Part shown: positions 10,801-23,382 of the stretch, piece by piece
Position numbering within the stretch: position 1 is the stretch's first letter
Layout: each line of letters starts with the position of its first letter
Assembly: GCA_013397435.1 (NCBI GenBank)
Contig: VZRG01000184.1
Span: forward strand, 745,836-809,835
Source: Erythrocercus mccallii
Lineage: Eukaryota; Chordata; Aves; Passeriformes; Dicruridae
Reading direction: 5' to 3'
Length of the DNA: 64,000 bases
Translations under genes and position numbers: made by a program
Notes under the pieces: model-generated
Told to the model about the DNA's origin: nothing
Seen by the model: only the letters and a program-made list of their open reading frames with translations
Database searches by the model: none

Positions 10801-13800
10801 CCCAAACCAGGAAGTTTCTGCCTAGGATGGCCTAAAAAATGAACAAAAACTTAAAGCACACAGTCAAAAGCTGTTTGATACCAATGCCCCTGAACAATAA
10901 TATTTAAAATTACTACAGCTCATGTAATTTCCCCCACGTTTGGTTTGTGATCTCTCTGTGAACTAATGTGCCAGAAGTGTGTATCTTTTGGGAAAATTTG
11001 TGGCCTGCATTATGCAGTGGGTTAGTTGCCAAGACAGCAGGTCTCATACATTTGAGCTGGGCTCATAGGTTTTTGGACATATTTGTGGCTGTAATTTTCC
11101 ATGTGTTGTGTCCTAATACCACATGGTCCTTAGAACCTCAGGAGGTATTGGACTGGCATGTAGTGCATTCCTTCACAGGTAGGACTGAGGCTGCTCTGAC
11201 TTTGCAGCTTAAGCAATGAAACTGGAAAAAAAATTTTTTTGCCAAGAGTAAATCAGTCACTGGGGCTGCTCTGAGGGCCAGTTACAGTCTCAGAGTTTGG
11301 CTGCCCCTCTGCTCTGTCATGCCATGCTGGTGGCCCGCCATGTCAGAACAGGTACATCATCTGCATCACACCTACATTTGGTCTGTCATTTAGGGGTATT
11401 TTAGAAAGGAGTTTTATTCTTGTTTGTGCATTTGAAGTTTTTTGTGCAAAGGCTGTTTCACTTCCATAGACATTTCCAAGGTAAATTGGTATCTAATCCT
11501 TGACACCTTGTGAAGATACAGGTAAAGTTGAACTGGTAACTGGTCATGTTTGGGTCTTCCATCTCACTGGTTCTTGTTCATTTTTCTTCCAAATCAAGTC
11601 AAACCAAGCAATTCCAGAAATTACCTTGGAAGCAAAATTTTGGGAAGAATTCCTTTTCAAGACATTTTAAAATGACAGAATATGCATGTATCATACTTGA
11701 ATTTAACATTTTGAATAGCATTTCATGCTTGTTTTTTAAATTAGAATAATATAAAATTTCACAGTACATTAAGTATCAAATTTTCCCACAAGCTGCATAT
11801 TCAGCTGGAAAAATGGATACGAGATATCAGCTCATACTAGACACTGGTGCCACACATAAAACAAAAGGAATGGACTCTATTCAGTTAGGATCATGCTTTG
11901 ATGGTATGTCCTCAATAATAATATTCAGAATTGCACAATATATCAGAGAGCTGCTGCTAAGTGAAGAAAAAATGGTGCATCATGAAACAGGTAACAGCAT
12001 AAATCCATATAGAAACAATAAAAATGCAAATTATTGGAAACATCTTTTGGAGATGAGAACCATATAGCTTTTAAAATATGTTCATGGAGAAATTTTCCTT
12101 GCAATTTATAGAATATGAGAATGACTGGTTGACCCTACTGGCCTCTTCTGACAAACTTACATTGCAAGAAAGTTTTCCAACCTGTTTTCATGTGAAGTGA
12201 ATGGAAATGAAAGCAGATTTGGGCCCTGTTTCTATATGGTTCATATTAGAGATGAGCTCAAACCAAACCCACTAGATCAGAACATTCCCAGACTTTGAGG
12301 AAGTTTGGCTCTGATTTCAGTTTTAAAATTCAGTACTGGCTTCTTTCAACAAGGAACTAAATCATCTGAGCACTGCTTTGGGAAATTTGGATCCAGATCA
12401 GTACTTTGCAGCTGTAGCTGCAGCCCTCATTGAAATCTAGAGCTTCTTTGGACCAGTCTAGGGGGGGTCAGGAAAGCACGAATCTCCCCCAACATCTCAT
12501 CCTTGCAGACAGCCCAAGTGAGCGAAATAGTCACACTCGGGCTCTGCCAAGAAGGAGATCTGGAAGTAAGAGGTGCATGGAGAACATACACACAGTGCCA
12601 TGTATCAGCCCTCACAGGAAGGTTGTGTATCCCAAATCAGCCAACACTCAGGTTAGTTTTCCTGTAGTGTGTGGTGGACTCAGTGTGAAATGGGCTGATC
12701 TTCTGCTGTTGAAGGGCTTGGTTCATACCCTTGAAAAGCAATTCTATTCTAACAGCTTTACTTGACAAGCTTTCACTGTTCCAGTCCCTGTAGTGTAATT
12801 GAGGGCTGGGATAGTGAAGGAGCTGATTGGTCAGATTGGCTAGCAAAAGTGTTAGTGGAAGCTTACAAAATACATGATCCTGGAAAACCTGGAGTCATGA
12901 GTCCTGGAGATTTGCCGATGATGCCAGTGACAGGCAAAACAGACCTGAAGTTTGTGTTGCTGTTATACACGGTAAAGCCATTTTTACTACTTTTTTTCCT
13001 TGAAGTCAGTCAAAAATAGTCTAAAATGTTTCTCCCAAGTTGCCTGTGTGACCAGATCAAAGTCATTGACATGCTGAACCTCTGCAGCAAGGACAGCAGG
13101 TACTTCAAGGAAAGGAATAAATATACCTCCTAGATTTGGTCCCATTCTCTCTGCCCCAGCATCATGGCTGAGCTGCAGCCATGTGGGAGAGGCCCTGCAG
13201 TGATGGAGTCATTAAGAAGAGCACAGTGATTTCCTCCAAACTCAGTATCTATGCACAGGAGATGAGAGAGGAATTCCTGGAGTCTTCAGCTGGAGAAACG
13301 GACCGGTATCCTAGGTCCATTCACTGAATGGCTACTTACCATTTGCTCACTAGACACATCCTTCACTCTTCTGTAATACAAAGGGAGCAAAATTGATTTT
13401 ATTCCTTTGTTACCAGGGATCTGACTTGATTGTCACAGTCCAAGCTGCTCTTCAGCTAATAAACCAAGTGCATTTACACCTCTGTAAGACTTGGTGATTA
13501 GAAGTACGTGTCTTGCAACTCTTCCATGAACACCATGATCCTGTTTGGCCATTAGGATTCCTGAAAACTGAGCATGGCACAGGAACAAGATGGAAGATGC
13601 ACTTGGGTATGAGAGCAGTGTGGCCTGTGTTTCCCCATTTTTCTCAAAATCCATTATTTTTTACTTCAATCTGTTGCAATCATTCTGTGTCCATTTTAGC
13701 TGTCTAGCTTCAGGCTGCTTGGTACAGTGACTATCTTTCACTTTCTCTTTGTCTGGCACCTGGAACAAAGGAGAGCCCATTTCCAGTTAATCTTTGGTGA

Positions 13801-15168
13801 TATTGTATTAAACATGCTTACTATTAACACTGCTTTTAAAGATATCTTAGCAGCTTTGAGGTTTAAATATTGACTGTGCCAAAAGTCACTTAAATGGGTA
13901 ACTCACTGCAGTGCCATTTTTCAAAAAGAAAGATTTTGGCCAACTCCAGTTCTTCTTTCAGATGGTCTTTTATTCTTTATGTTAAATAATCACTTTAATG
14001 GAGCCTACAGACCTCCAATAAAATTACAAACCATTTTATGGGTTCAAATGAATCAGCAGAGAGTGAACCAGTGTGGGAGAAATTGTCAGACTCTTTGAGG
14101 TGGTTGGAAGGAAACCTATTTCCCAAATAATAATAACAAGACATCTTGTACTATCACTCATCAAGCTCCTAACACCTAATCTGGTACAGAGCAAAGTTTT
14201 CAACAAGTTCATCAAAGGGGTTATGGTTTGGTTGGCCACTAAATATTTTTGTATAACCTCTTGTGGAAGTGTAGCATTTCCCTATGCATGTGGAGTTGCT
14301 AACTCCTGTTATTGACTTGCAGAAAGCTGTTCATGACCTTGCTGAAGGTTGATGGAACATAAAGTGGTCCTTGCTGAAGCAGGAGCTGCATCTGCAAAGA
14401 GGCAATGAATTTGAGCTTTATTTTTCTCCAGCTGTTAAATGGTCATTGAAGTAGAACATGCAATACTCCACTTTCTAAATGCTTTCAATAATTTTGAAGC
14501 CATTTTTTACTGTGCCTTTTGACTTTCAAACAGGATTGGTTATGACTAAGAATCGCATAATACTTTTCTGAGACTCTAATTAGTTAGGCTGACCTCATGT
14601 CCGAACAAACTTCAGCGAAAGCTCCTTTTATTCCTTTTCCCAGTGGGACAAACTGCATTTACTGAGCCTTTATTTTGCCATGTTAAAAAAGGTGAAAGGC
14701 TTGATATTTTTTATACTTTTATGATTCCCTCATGAATGGAAATTACATTAAGATATAGAATGGAAGATTATCCTTACATTGTTGTCTATGGTAACTTTAC
14801 AAAGGAAAACAGAGGTATATATTAATTTGACCTCATTTTTGCTAGATTACTCTGAAGTAAGCAAAGCACTGAAAATGTGTATGTAAAAAGCTCACATAGT
14901 TAAGGCCAGAATCTGCCAAAACCCATTTTTACTCCTAGGCTCCTAGTCCTACTGTCTGGAACTCCCTCCCCATTTATTACCTGGGAATTCTGTTACTTTT
15001 ACAGTACTTGAGATTTCTAGGTCTAATGCTATTAGAGTTTTACTAGAGAACAGTCTCCTGAGTAAGATCTGAGCTCAGGATTTGGCTGACATGCTCCATG
15101 ACTGACAAAGTTATTACAATTGAGCCAGATCTTCTATTTAGGTCAACTCTGCACTTATCTTTCCATCC
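7860..15168. other. unannotated DNA, no supported gene
   Basis: The stretch contains the longest open frame in the window (153 codons, 8214-8675, +), which shows no domain, signal peptide or good splice sites and has open frames opposite it on the other strand; I treat it as chance. A poly-T tract lies near 8828-8841. A direct doublet of about 20 bp lies at 9061-9100 (gatcac-t/c-ttgttccct). A perfect A8T7 run lies at 11226-11240. An exon-like 31-bp piece on the minus strand (13340-13370) has good splice signals but no coding support. Confidence 0.5.
9061..9100. repeat. 20-bp imperfect tandem duplication
   Basis: Two adjacent 20-base units each begin gatcac(t/c)ttgttccct; the last bases differ. 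The doublet lies 8 bases after a good splice-acceptor-like sequence ending at 9052. Confidence 0.85.
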
Positions 15169-15201
15169 CTTTTTGGTCTTACCTGCAGTAAGACCAAAAA
15201 G
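15169..15201. repeat. perfect inverted repeat, 14-bp arms, 5-base loop
   Basis: Left arm ctttttggtcttac (15169-15182) and right arm gtaagaccaaaaag (15188-15201) are exact reverse complements around the loop ctgca. As DNA it could extrude a cruciform; as RNA it would fold into a short stable stem. The stem is shorter than a typical microRNA precursor and continues only weakly outside the arms, so I do not call it an RNA gene. Confidence 0.95.
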
Positions 15202-18170
15202 TATGTGATTTTTTTTTTCCTCTCTTGACTTATCTTCTCTTTATTTCTCCTTATAGTGTTATTTTGCATCATCTTTCACAGTTTTGAGTTTGTCTGGAAG
15301 AAAATAAAGCCCTAGAGTTACAAAGATTTATGGACATGAGTAAGCCTTAGACAATTCATTGGTCTGCAGGAATGTGTGTAATTGATAAAAATTAGCTCAG
15401 CAAGGGTGATTCAGCTGTGCAAAGTTACTCATTTGCATAAGGTTTCACAGCCTTACTGAAGCATGTAGCATATGTAATTCAAAAGCAGTATCAGTCTGAG
15501 ATAAGCACTCTCCTTGCCCTATGTATGTATTTTTGTCTCAGGAGTCTTAAGCAGAAATACATTTTTAACAGCTTCAATAAATCAAATAAAAATTTGGAAA
15601 CAAAAAAGATCTGTTAGCAATGATTATTCTTTTTTTTGTTGTAGGCACAGTTTCAGCTGAAAAAGAGTTTTGTATTTTAAAAACTCTGTTTTTAAGAAAG
15701 TTCATTGATGCCCATGCACTTTTGCAAGTTAAATCTTCAGGCATAAAAATGCTTTTCACTGGGTTATCAATCTAATAGAAGCTCAGCCAAGGTGAAATGT
15801 TTCCTTTCAAGCAGAATTTGATGCAAATCTTTTCTTCACATTGTTGTACAGCTATTTTGAGTAGACAGAAGGAATTACAACAGTTTTGTGCTTTCGAGCA
15901 CATGTTGTCCAAGCTGTGGATGCTGAGAATCAAGGTACAAAAGTGCTCTGAACCTCACAAAACACTGACCTGCTGCCCCTGAAACCACTAGGAGCTAAAG
16001 CAACTGCTCCCATGCAGGGATAGTCCCAAAGACCTGAAAGTAAGTTAACGCTTCTGATCTCTCCTGGATCAAAGGGAGAATGCTCAGCACCTTGTAGGAT
16101 CACAGATTCTACAGGTCAGCTTGGGACCAGCCTGCTTAAATGTAGCCATGTAAAAGAGTAAAGAAATATGGTGAGCAAGGGCCAGAATAAACAATTAGAG
16201 ATGGCTAAGAAGAAAAAGGGGTTAATTTTCTTTAATTTGTTTGTCTGAGTCTTTTTTGACTTGAAAACTTCTGCACTGATATCAAAGTAAATTCAAAGTG
16301 TTTGTGCTGGCACAATTACACTTGCATCAGGTTCATTTGGTTTTACTGTCCAGCTAAGAATCGAGCTTGCAGCCACACAAACCTGTACCTGTTCTGAAAA
16401 TTAAGGAATATTAATGAGGCTTGATATGATTTTGTTAGTTGAAAAAGTTTGTTGTTCTTGCATTTTCCTAGAATTTCCTGCTCCTGGGATTACAGCATTG
16501 ATATTTAGAAACTTGAGGAGACCAAATGCTTGGAATAACCATGAGACTGGATGGGTGAGAGCCAGGCCCCAGAACCGCCAGCCTGCAGCATGTCTCTGCT
16601 CCAGGTCTACCTCTTTGATCTCTCTGGAAATCACTGACCAGAGCATGATGAGCACAGTGATCCCAGCTAATAATCACTTCCCTCCTGTCCCTCCCTGTGG
16701 GCAGAGACTGGGCTCTGCTCCAGCCATTTGACTTGTTTGGGAATGCATCAGCCTGGGTGCAGGACGGAGCACCCCCCGACCGGGAATCTTGGGCTGATGT
16801 GCATCAGACAGAGAGGCTTCCTGCATCTCCCCACCTCTGCCTGCTGCTGGAGCCACCTGCCCTCTCACCAGGAAACCAGCAGGCACCAACTTGATATGGT
16901 CTCTGTGTGGCTCAGGTGGCTTGCAGTACAAATGGGTAAGATGGGGACACAAGGATGGCAGAGAGGTGACAGAACTTACTGTGGACTACGCCATGGGCCA
17001 GCCGTACAGCTGGAAAGAGCCTGCAGGTTGCCCAGCCCAGCTTCAGTCCACAGGGAAAGGCAGCCTCTGCCCCTTGTCACTCTTGCATCTCCACTGCATC
17101 TCCTGGACCACCTTCACTCATGATTCACCTCCATTTGTTGTCACATTCCTCATCCTTGCGTACGCAAAAACAAAAAGGCAAGTGACTGCCATGGAAAAAA
17201 ACCCAGTTTTTCAAATGAGAGAGAAGTGGAAGTTCTGAAACTGTACGAAACTCATCTGGTATCATGAAAAATATCCTCATTTCAGCTGTGGGTGCAGGGC
17301 TAGCTTATGCAACTGCTGATAGATGTTTTTAAGGAGACCATCAGAAATGTATCACTAAATGGCACCAGCTATCTGGAAAACTTTTAGCAGTGTCATTTGA
17401 GAGAAAATTTCTTCTGAGTTTTCTGGACTTGATTCTGATCTCAGGCTAATGTGACAGGGACGTGCTGGTTTTACTTCAGCACAGACACACTAGGCATATT
17501 TTATTTTTTTTTTCCTCAGGAAAATTGTCTGGTTGGAGAAGAATATTTACATTTGCTCATTTTGTTCCTAATTCAAAACCCACCTCCCTTAATCTTCATG
17601 GTTCGTATGTTATAGCCTTGCATCTGCCAAAAGAAAGACCTGAAGCTGTTTTACATGTACATAACTCTGCTTATTTTCAGAGCTGTTCCTCACTTACATG
17701 TGGAACTCCCGACCGTGAACATTTTCTCTGCCACTTTTTTCAGACTGTGCATTCTAGATCTCTCCACATTATGGTCCATGAGTCACACAATGAATGTCTA
17801 ACAGGACATTTGTGTTATGTCTACAGCAGAAAAAAGATCTCAGTGGTTTCACATGAGAAAGTTGAATCCTAAATGTGGGTGGAAAAAAGTAAAGGAAAGA
17901 TACCACCAGATAAATATAATGCATGTACTATTTTCTTGTAGAAGATTTATTTATGCAAATTAACCACATTTTCAAAGACACTTCTTGAGGTTTTTTCATA
18001 CTTTAAGTGGATCACCTTGAGCAAAAGCCATATTATGAAGGAAAAAGAAAACAGAAAACAAGTCTGACCTTGAGCAAATTTAGTGTGGCAATGATTCATC
18101 CCAGTATCATCTTAGTCAGATAGTCAGCCTCAGCTAATCATAAACCCATGATTGTTGTATATATGTGTGA

Positions 18171-18190
18171 GTATATTTATATAAATATAC
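18171..18190. repeat. perfect 20-bp palindrome
   Basis: gtatatttatataaatatac reads the same on both strands and sits in an AT-rich run that continues into tatttattta. It could form a small cruciform. In AT-only sequence such a palindrome may arise by chance. Confidence 0.9.
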
Positions 18191-21100
18191 GTATTTATTT
18201 ATGGCCACTCATTTTGGAAGTAGTGATGAACTCAGCACCTCTCACACATGGCACAAATTAGTCTGTAAGATCCAGTTCAGGGGAGATCTTAAATATGCAT
18301 TAGCACTTCTAAGATGGTGCAAAAGACTAACAGCACTCACATGCTTTTCTGAACTGAATTGCAGGAACTTATTCTTACCCGTGTTGAAATCTGTTGAAAG
18401 ACCAGCTCAATGCAGCTGACTCAGCCTCATTCAAGATCTGCACCTCTGTCTACATCTAGTAAAGCACAAAGTTTTCTTTAAACAATTGAAACAGAAATTC
18501 AATATGGAAACATAAACAAAGTTTGGTGTCTTTATCTAGGGGACTTGTCAATTAAAATGATTGCAAGCTATAGCCAATGGTGCCTCTTGTTCAGAGGGGG
18601 GTTATGAAATGTTTGTCCATTAAGGTGGTTTGAGAGAAATCCCACTATCTGTGTGACAAAACCAGGCTCTTCTGCTCTTCTGGTCAGACTGGTGAAAATG
18701 AGAACTGCTGGGGATTCTGGGGGGCTTCTCCATCTGACATGCACATATTTAGTGAGGGGAAAAGTAAGGATATATGAAAGCCCAGAGGAGAAAGGAAAAT
18801 AAAATAATTTATCCCAGTGTGAAATTAGAAAGGAGCAAAATATTGTTTCACATGTCAGTTTATGGGCTCTAAGCATTCTAAATAATTACTGGGTTGCAAA
18901 CATAATGGCCCCAGTTGTCCACATTTTATCTTAAGTTTTTGTTTTTCAAAGAGGTTCAAAACCAGACAGAACATACTGTTCCTTCATGTTCTGTAATGTT
19001 TATGTTTGGAAATGAGATTAGAAGTCTTCAAATGAAAGAGTTTTATTTCAGGGAGATAAAATTGCTTATTAAGCCTACCCTTAGATCCAGCTGCCTGACC
19101 AAACCCTAAGTGTTGCAAAGTGCAAACATTTCTGTGAGCTAGAGTTTTCTGCTACTTTCACTGCTGCAATCAGCAAGCCATTGTTAGGCAATAGGTGTAA
19201 GTATATGAGCATATGGGTGGCTGTGTTTGTAAAGAATGGATAATACTCTCTACACAAATCTTCTTTTAAGTTTCAGCACTAAATAGAACACGTTCTCTCA
19301 ATCTCTTTGTTCTTTGGTCAAACTTTGTCTTTGACTCACACTACTTTCCAGAAATGTTCTTATTTTTTTTTAAGGGTCCCAAAGCTATCTATCAAAACCA
19401 GTATTTTTTTCTAAGAAAATTCCATTTAGAAAGAAGGAAGTAGAAGAGAACAAAGGAGGAGAGCCTGTGACAATGACTCATTATGTTTCTTATAAATTAT
19501 AGCTGTGAAGTTAATGCAAATTGTTTCTCACAGTTTCAAAACCCACTACAAGACAATAACTTAGGGCTACAGAAAGACAAGCACCTAGAGAAATAATGGC
19601 TTTTAAAAATTTTTGTAAACAGAGAGAAGTGTGCAATAAACACTAGAATTATTTGGAAAGCACCTGAAGATGCACTAGTAGATTAATTTCATGTTGTAGC
19701 ACGCAAAACTAAAACAGAATCAAACTCAAACTTGTGGCTTTTGTGGTATTTATTAAGCCTGAAATTTCTGTAATTTGCTTGCCAAGCTACCATTACATGG
19801 GGCAATACTAATCGGGAAAAGGTCTGAAACCTTCAGGAAAAGCGGCAGATGTTCAAGCTCTGGAGTTCAACCTGCTCTGACTAGCAAAAGTACCTTCTTT
19901 CTCCATGTCAGAAGTGAACTTGGTGACGTGCTTGGGCTGCAGGAGAGTAGACCACTGCAGCAAACATTGAAAGCTTAGCACACCACCCTGTTGGAAGGGA
20001 ATGGAAAGGCTCATGGGCTTGGGTCTCCATGTTGTCTCAGCATTCAGGTACTTTGTTATTATTTCTATTAGGTGTGGCAGAGTCTTCAGAGCCAAGCGTG
20101 CACACTTGCTTTGCTGTGGAGCTTGCATATTTGCTCTGCTTCCCAAGCCAGGTTGGTAACAGTTATTGGTAAGTGTGGCATGAACCTCCAGATGTGTTTG
20201 TGGTTGCTAGAATTTTTATGTTCTTACTCAAGAAGATGAAGCCTTACAGCCACACCATCACAACTACCTTCCCCTGCCTATTGTGCTGGTACAGCATCTC
20301 AGACAGCACTTGAAACCAAACCAAAGACCTCTTCAGCTAAAGACACAAACCATTGTAGTCCTGTCCAGAGGACTTCTGTCTGCAATGAACCAGTGCTCTC
20401 TGTATAACAAATACCATGAAGGGATACCCAAAGTTCAGTGACTATCAGATGGTGGCCTTAATTGATCTGCTCTGCAGTCACTTGTGGCTGTCTCTCAGAG
20501 AACAAGGATCCATTAAAATTTGTACATAGAGAGCTTTAGCCTAGAGTCCTTTGGTGTTCAAGTCTGCTTCTCCTAAACGTCTCTTAATTGTGCAATGCAG
20601 CCACATCATTGCTATACTCAAAATCACTTTGTTTACAAAATCATTTTTTATGTCTTAGTTCTCTCTGAGGGTCAGAAAACAGATTTGGAAACTTTCCTAA
20701 AGCACCTTTAAGAAACGTCTTAAGTACCAACAGGAGCTAGCTGAGTCACCACCAAGTCACTATGTCCCTGGACATACACTACGGCTGTAACTTACAGAAG
20801 AAGCATTTTGGAAGCATTGAGTTAGTGCATGTACATATGTTTGTGTACAGCCCCAGTTATTGTCCTTAAAGGATGTATAAGGATGAACCCACTCAGATCT
20901 GGCTTTTACAAATAGTAAATACTTTGGTAGTGAGACTGAATTCCAACTCATTCTCTCCCTAGAGGGATAGATCTGACAGTGTATCATAAGGGATATTTTC
21001 CTGTCATTTTAAGAAAGCAAGGTCCTTTATCTTTCCTTGAAATTACAAAGAGTTTCCTTGAAGCCATACCATATCACGCATCCTAACCAGCACGGAAGCA

Positions 21101-23317
21101 CTCACTCCTGATCATTACCCGTTGAAAGGTCTTTTGAGGAAACTGAACCTTTGATCCCAAGAAAATTGTTTGATAGCACATATTTTATATCCTATGAGTA
21201 TTTCTTTAGTGTAGCATTATTAATAGTTCTGCTTTTCCCATCAACTTCTTTAGCGGCTCATCTTTTAGATAAAAACTCCCCAAGAAGTGACATTTTTTTT
21301 TCTTATTAAGAGCAAGTGTAACAACTCTCCTGTGTTTTCAGAGATTCCACTCTATTGACAGTAGACTGGATTAAAGGACTATAATTTGAACATTATTACT
21401 ACAGATATCAATTGGACCATCATGTCTTTACCAGCTCCCCAGGCTTTGGGCCAAATTACCACTCCATCTGTTTTGTCTCCTAGCTGTGTGTCATGCCCCA
21501 CACCCTGTATCCAGGTGAGCTTGCCTGGGGGTTAGGTAGACAGAGTCAGACCTCTGTTTTACCTTGCCATCCTGGATGGCGAAATAATGCTGACATAAAT
21601 TCGATAATGCCCAGTGGGAAGCAAGAAATCAAGCCCTCAGCATATCAATGGATATGTGAGCCTAGGAAGGAAAGGGGAAAACTGTTTTCAGGAGGAAAAT
21701 AAAAAGGCAGAAGACTAGAGTGGAACAGCATGGTGAAATACAGATGGAGCACATGACAAAACATCTTTTAAGGATGACACTGAGCTGCCACCCTTTTCTG
21801 TGCACTCCAGCCTTGCCATGGGGCAAGGTGGCTTCAACCAAGAAAGCTTTCTCCTCACATTTGGGTGGTAGTGAAGAGATACTGGGACAGGAAGAGTGGA
21901 TGTCTGACTTCATCTGCAACATTTCCTTCTTTTGTTAGCATACCCTTTGGTTGGTTGTCATTCCACAGAGTTCCTGACCATCCCTTTGTACTTGACAATA
22001 AGTGGAAGAGAAGTCAGAATGCAAGCTATTATAAACAGTTGCATTAATGCTCCCTGCTGATGTAATATTCCCTCCTACAATGTTTTGACAGTAATTCAGT
22101 AATTGTTTTCTGAGTGGGTTACTCTATCTTCTGAGGAAAAAAAAGTAGACACCCTTACATTGTACTGCCTATCTTCAAAATGCATCACTGAAATTAGTTT
22201 CTCTGATGACCTAACGGATGCTGGCTATCAGCTTTCAGCTGGCAGGCAGAGGTAGCTCAGTAAGGCGGCATCAATCCAGGGTTTCAACCATCTTCTTGCC
22301 ATCCCAGGAGTCCACAGGGCAACTGTGTAATCAGCTCATACTCTTTTCTTGCTTTTGCTGAGCTTTTTCTGCTAAGCCAAATGCATTTCCAGACAAATAT
22401 TCATTGTTTTTCCTGCACTATATTGCTTTGTGCTGCTGCAATTAGATGGCTCTGTGCTGGGTTCACTTCTGGCACAGCCTCCATACTCACTCAGGAATGC
22501 CATGTTTATAGTGCTGCTAGTAATCACAGTAAGATGAGATGAGGAAGTTTCTGAGGTTGGCTTTGAGGATTCTTAAAAAAAATTTTTAATGACACTATCA
22601 GCAGCAGCTTCAGTTCCCAACAAGTGCGTTATCATGTCCAGACTCCCATCTGCCATGATCTCATGGTCAGTAAATCGTGCCAAGCTCAAGGAAAAGAGGC
22701 ACAGTTCTGGTTACGATATGGAGAGTGTGTGACAGTATCTCTTGGCACAGAATTGCAGAGTGTGCTCAATGACTATTGCTTTACATCTTTAATATGCCCT
22801 GGCTACGATGACATGTATGTGCAGTATAATGTGATCTCAAATGGTTGTAAAATTTGTTGAGTGAGTAAGTGAAAAACAAGGGAACACCTGGATCCTTCTG
22901 TAGTGTCTGATCCTGCACACCATGTGTCTGAGTCTCAGTGGAGCTCTGAGCTTCACTCCAAGCAACATTTTTTCATACCTTTATTCCACCTGCTATGTAA
23001 GAGTTATAGGGCAAATTTGACAAGGGAACCAAGAGATGTGTTTCCCACTTACAGCTTTGCCCAGGCCTACATTCCTCTGTCCTCTCTCTGGAAGCATGAC
23101 CAATAATAAGAAATTTATTAATGTACGTTTTTTACATGTAGAAACCTCAATAGTAATGAGACAGAACAGGAATAATTTTTAAAAAGAAACATATTTTGTA
23201 AAATTACCCAGATTGTTCAAAGACATGCTGGGAGTCAGCTTACTGACTTGAATTTCTGTTCATCTGCTTTAGTAGTTTGATTTCAGACATGATGATAAGA
23301 GACAAAATTCAATGTCT

Positions 23318-23382
23318 TCTCTAGGAGCTTTGTGTAATTAATGAAACATAATATCATCTCTAGGAGCTTTGTATAATTAATG
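23318..23382. repeat. 26-bp direct repeat, period 39 bp
   Basis: tctctaggagctttgtgtaa followed by ttaatg (23318-23343) recurs at 23357-23382 with a single g-to-a change. Only 13 bases separate the copies, so this is probably a tandem duplication of a 39-bp unit whose remaining bases have diverged. Confidence 0.9.

Noticed and set aside
16917..17027. Plus-strand stretch YKWVRWGHKDGREVTELTVD...
   Set aside because: Resembles an immunoglobulin 'WVR' only superficially; no cysteines in the right places, and a weak acceptor.
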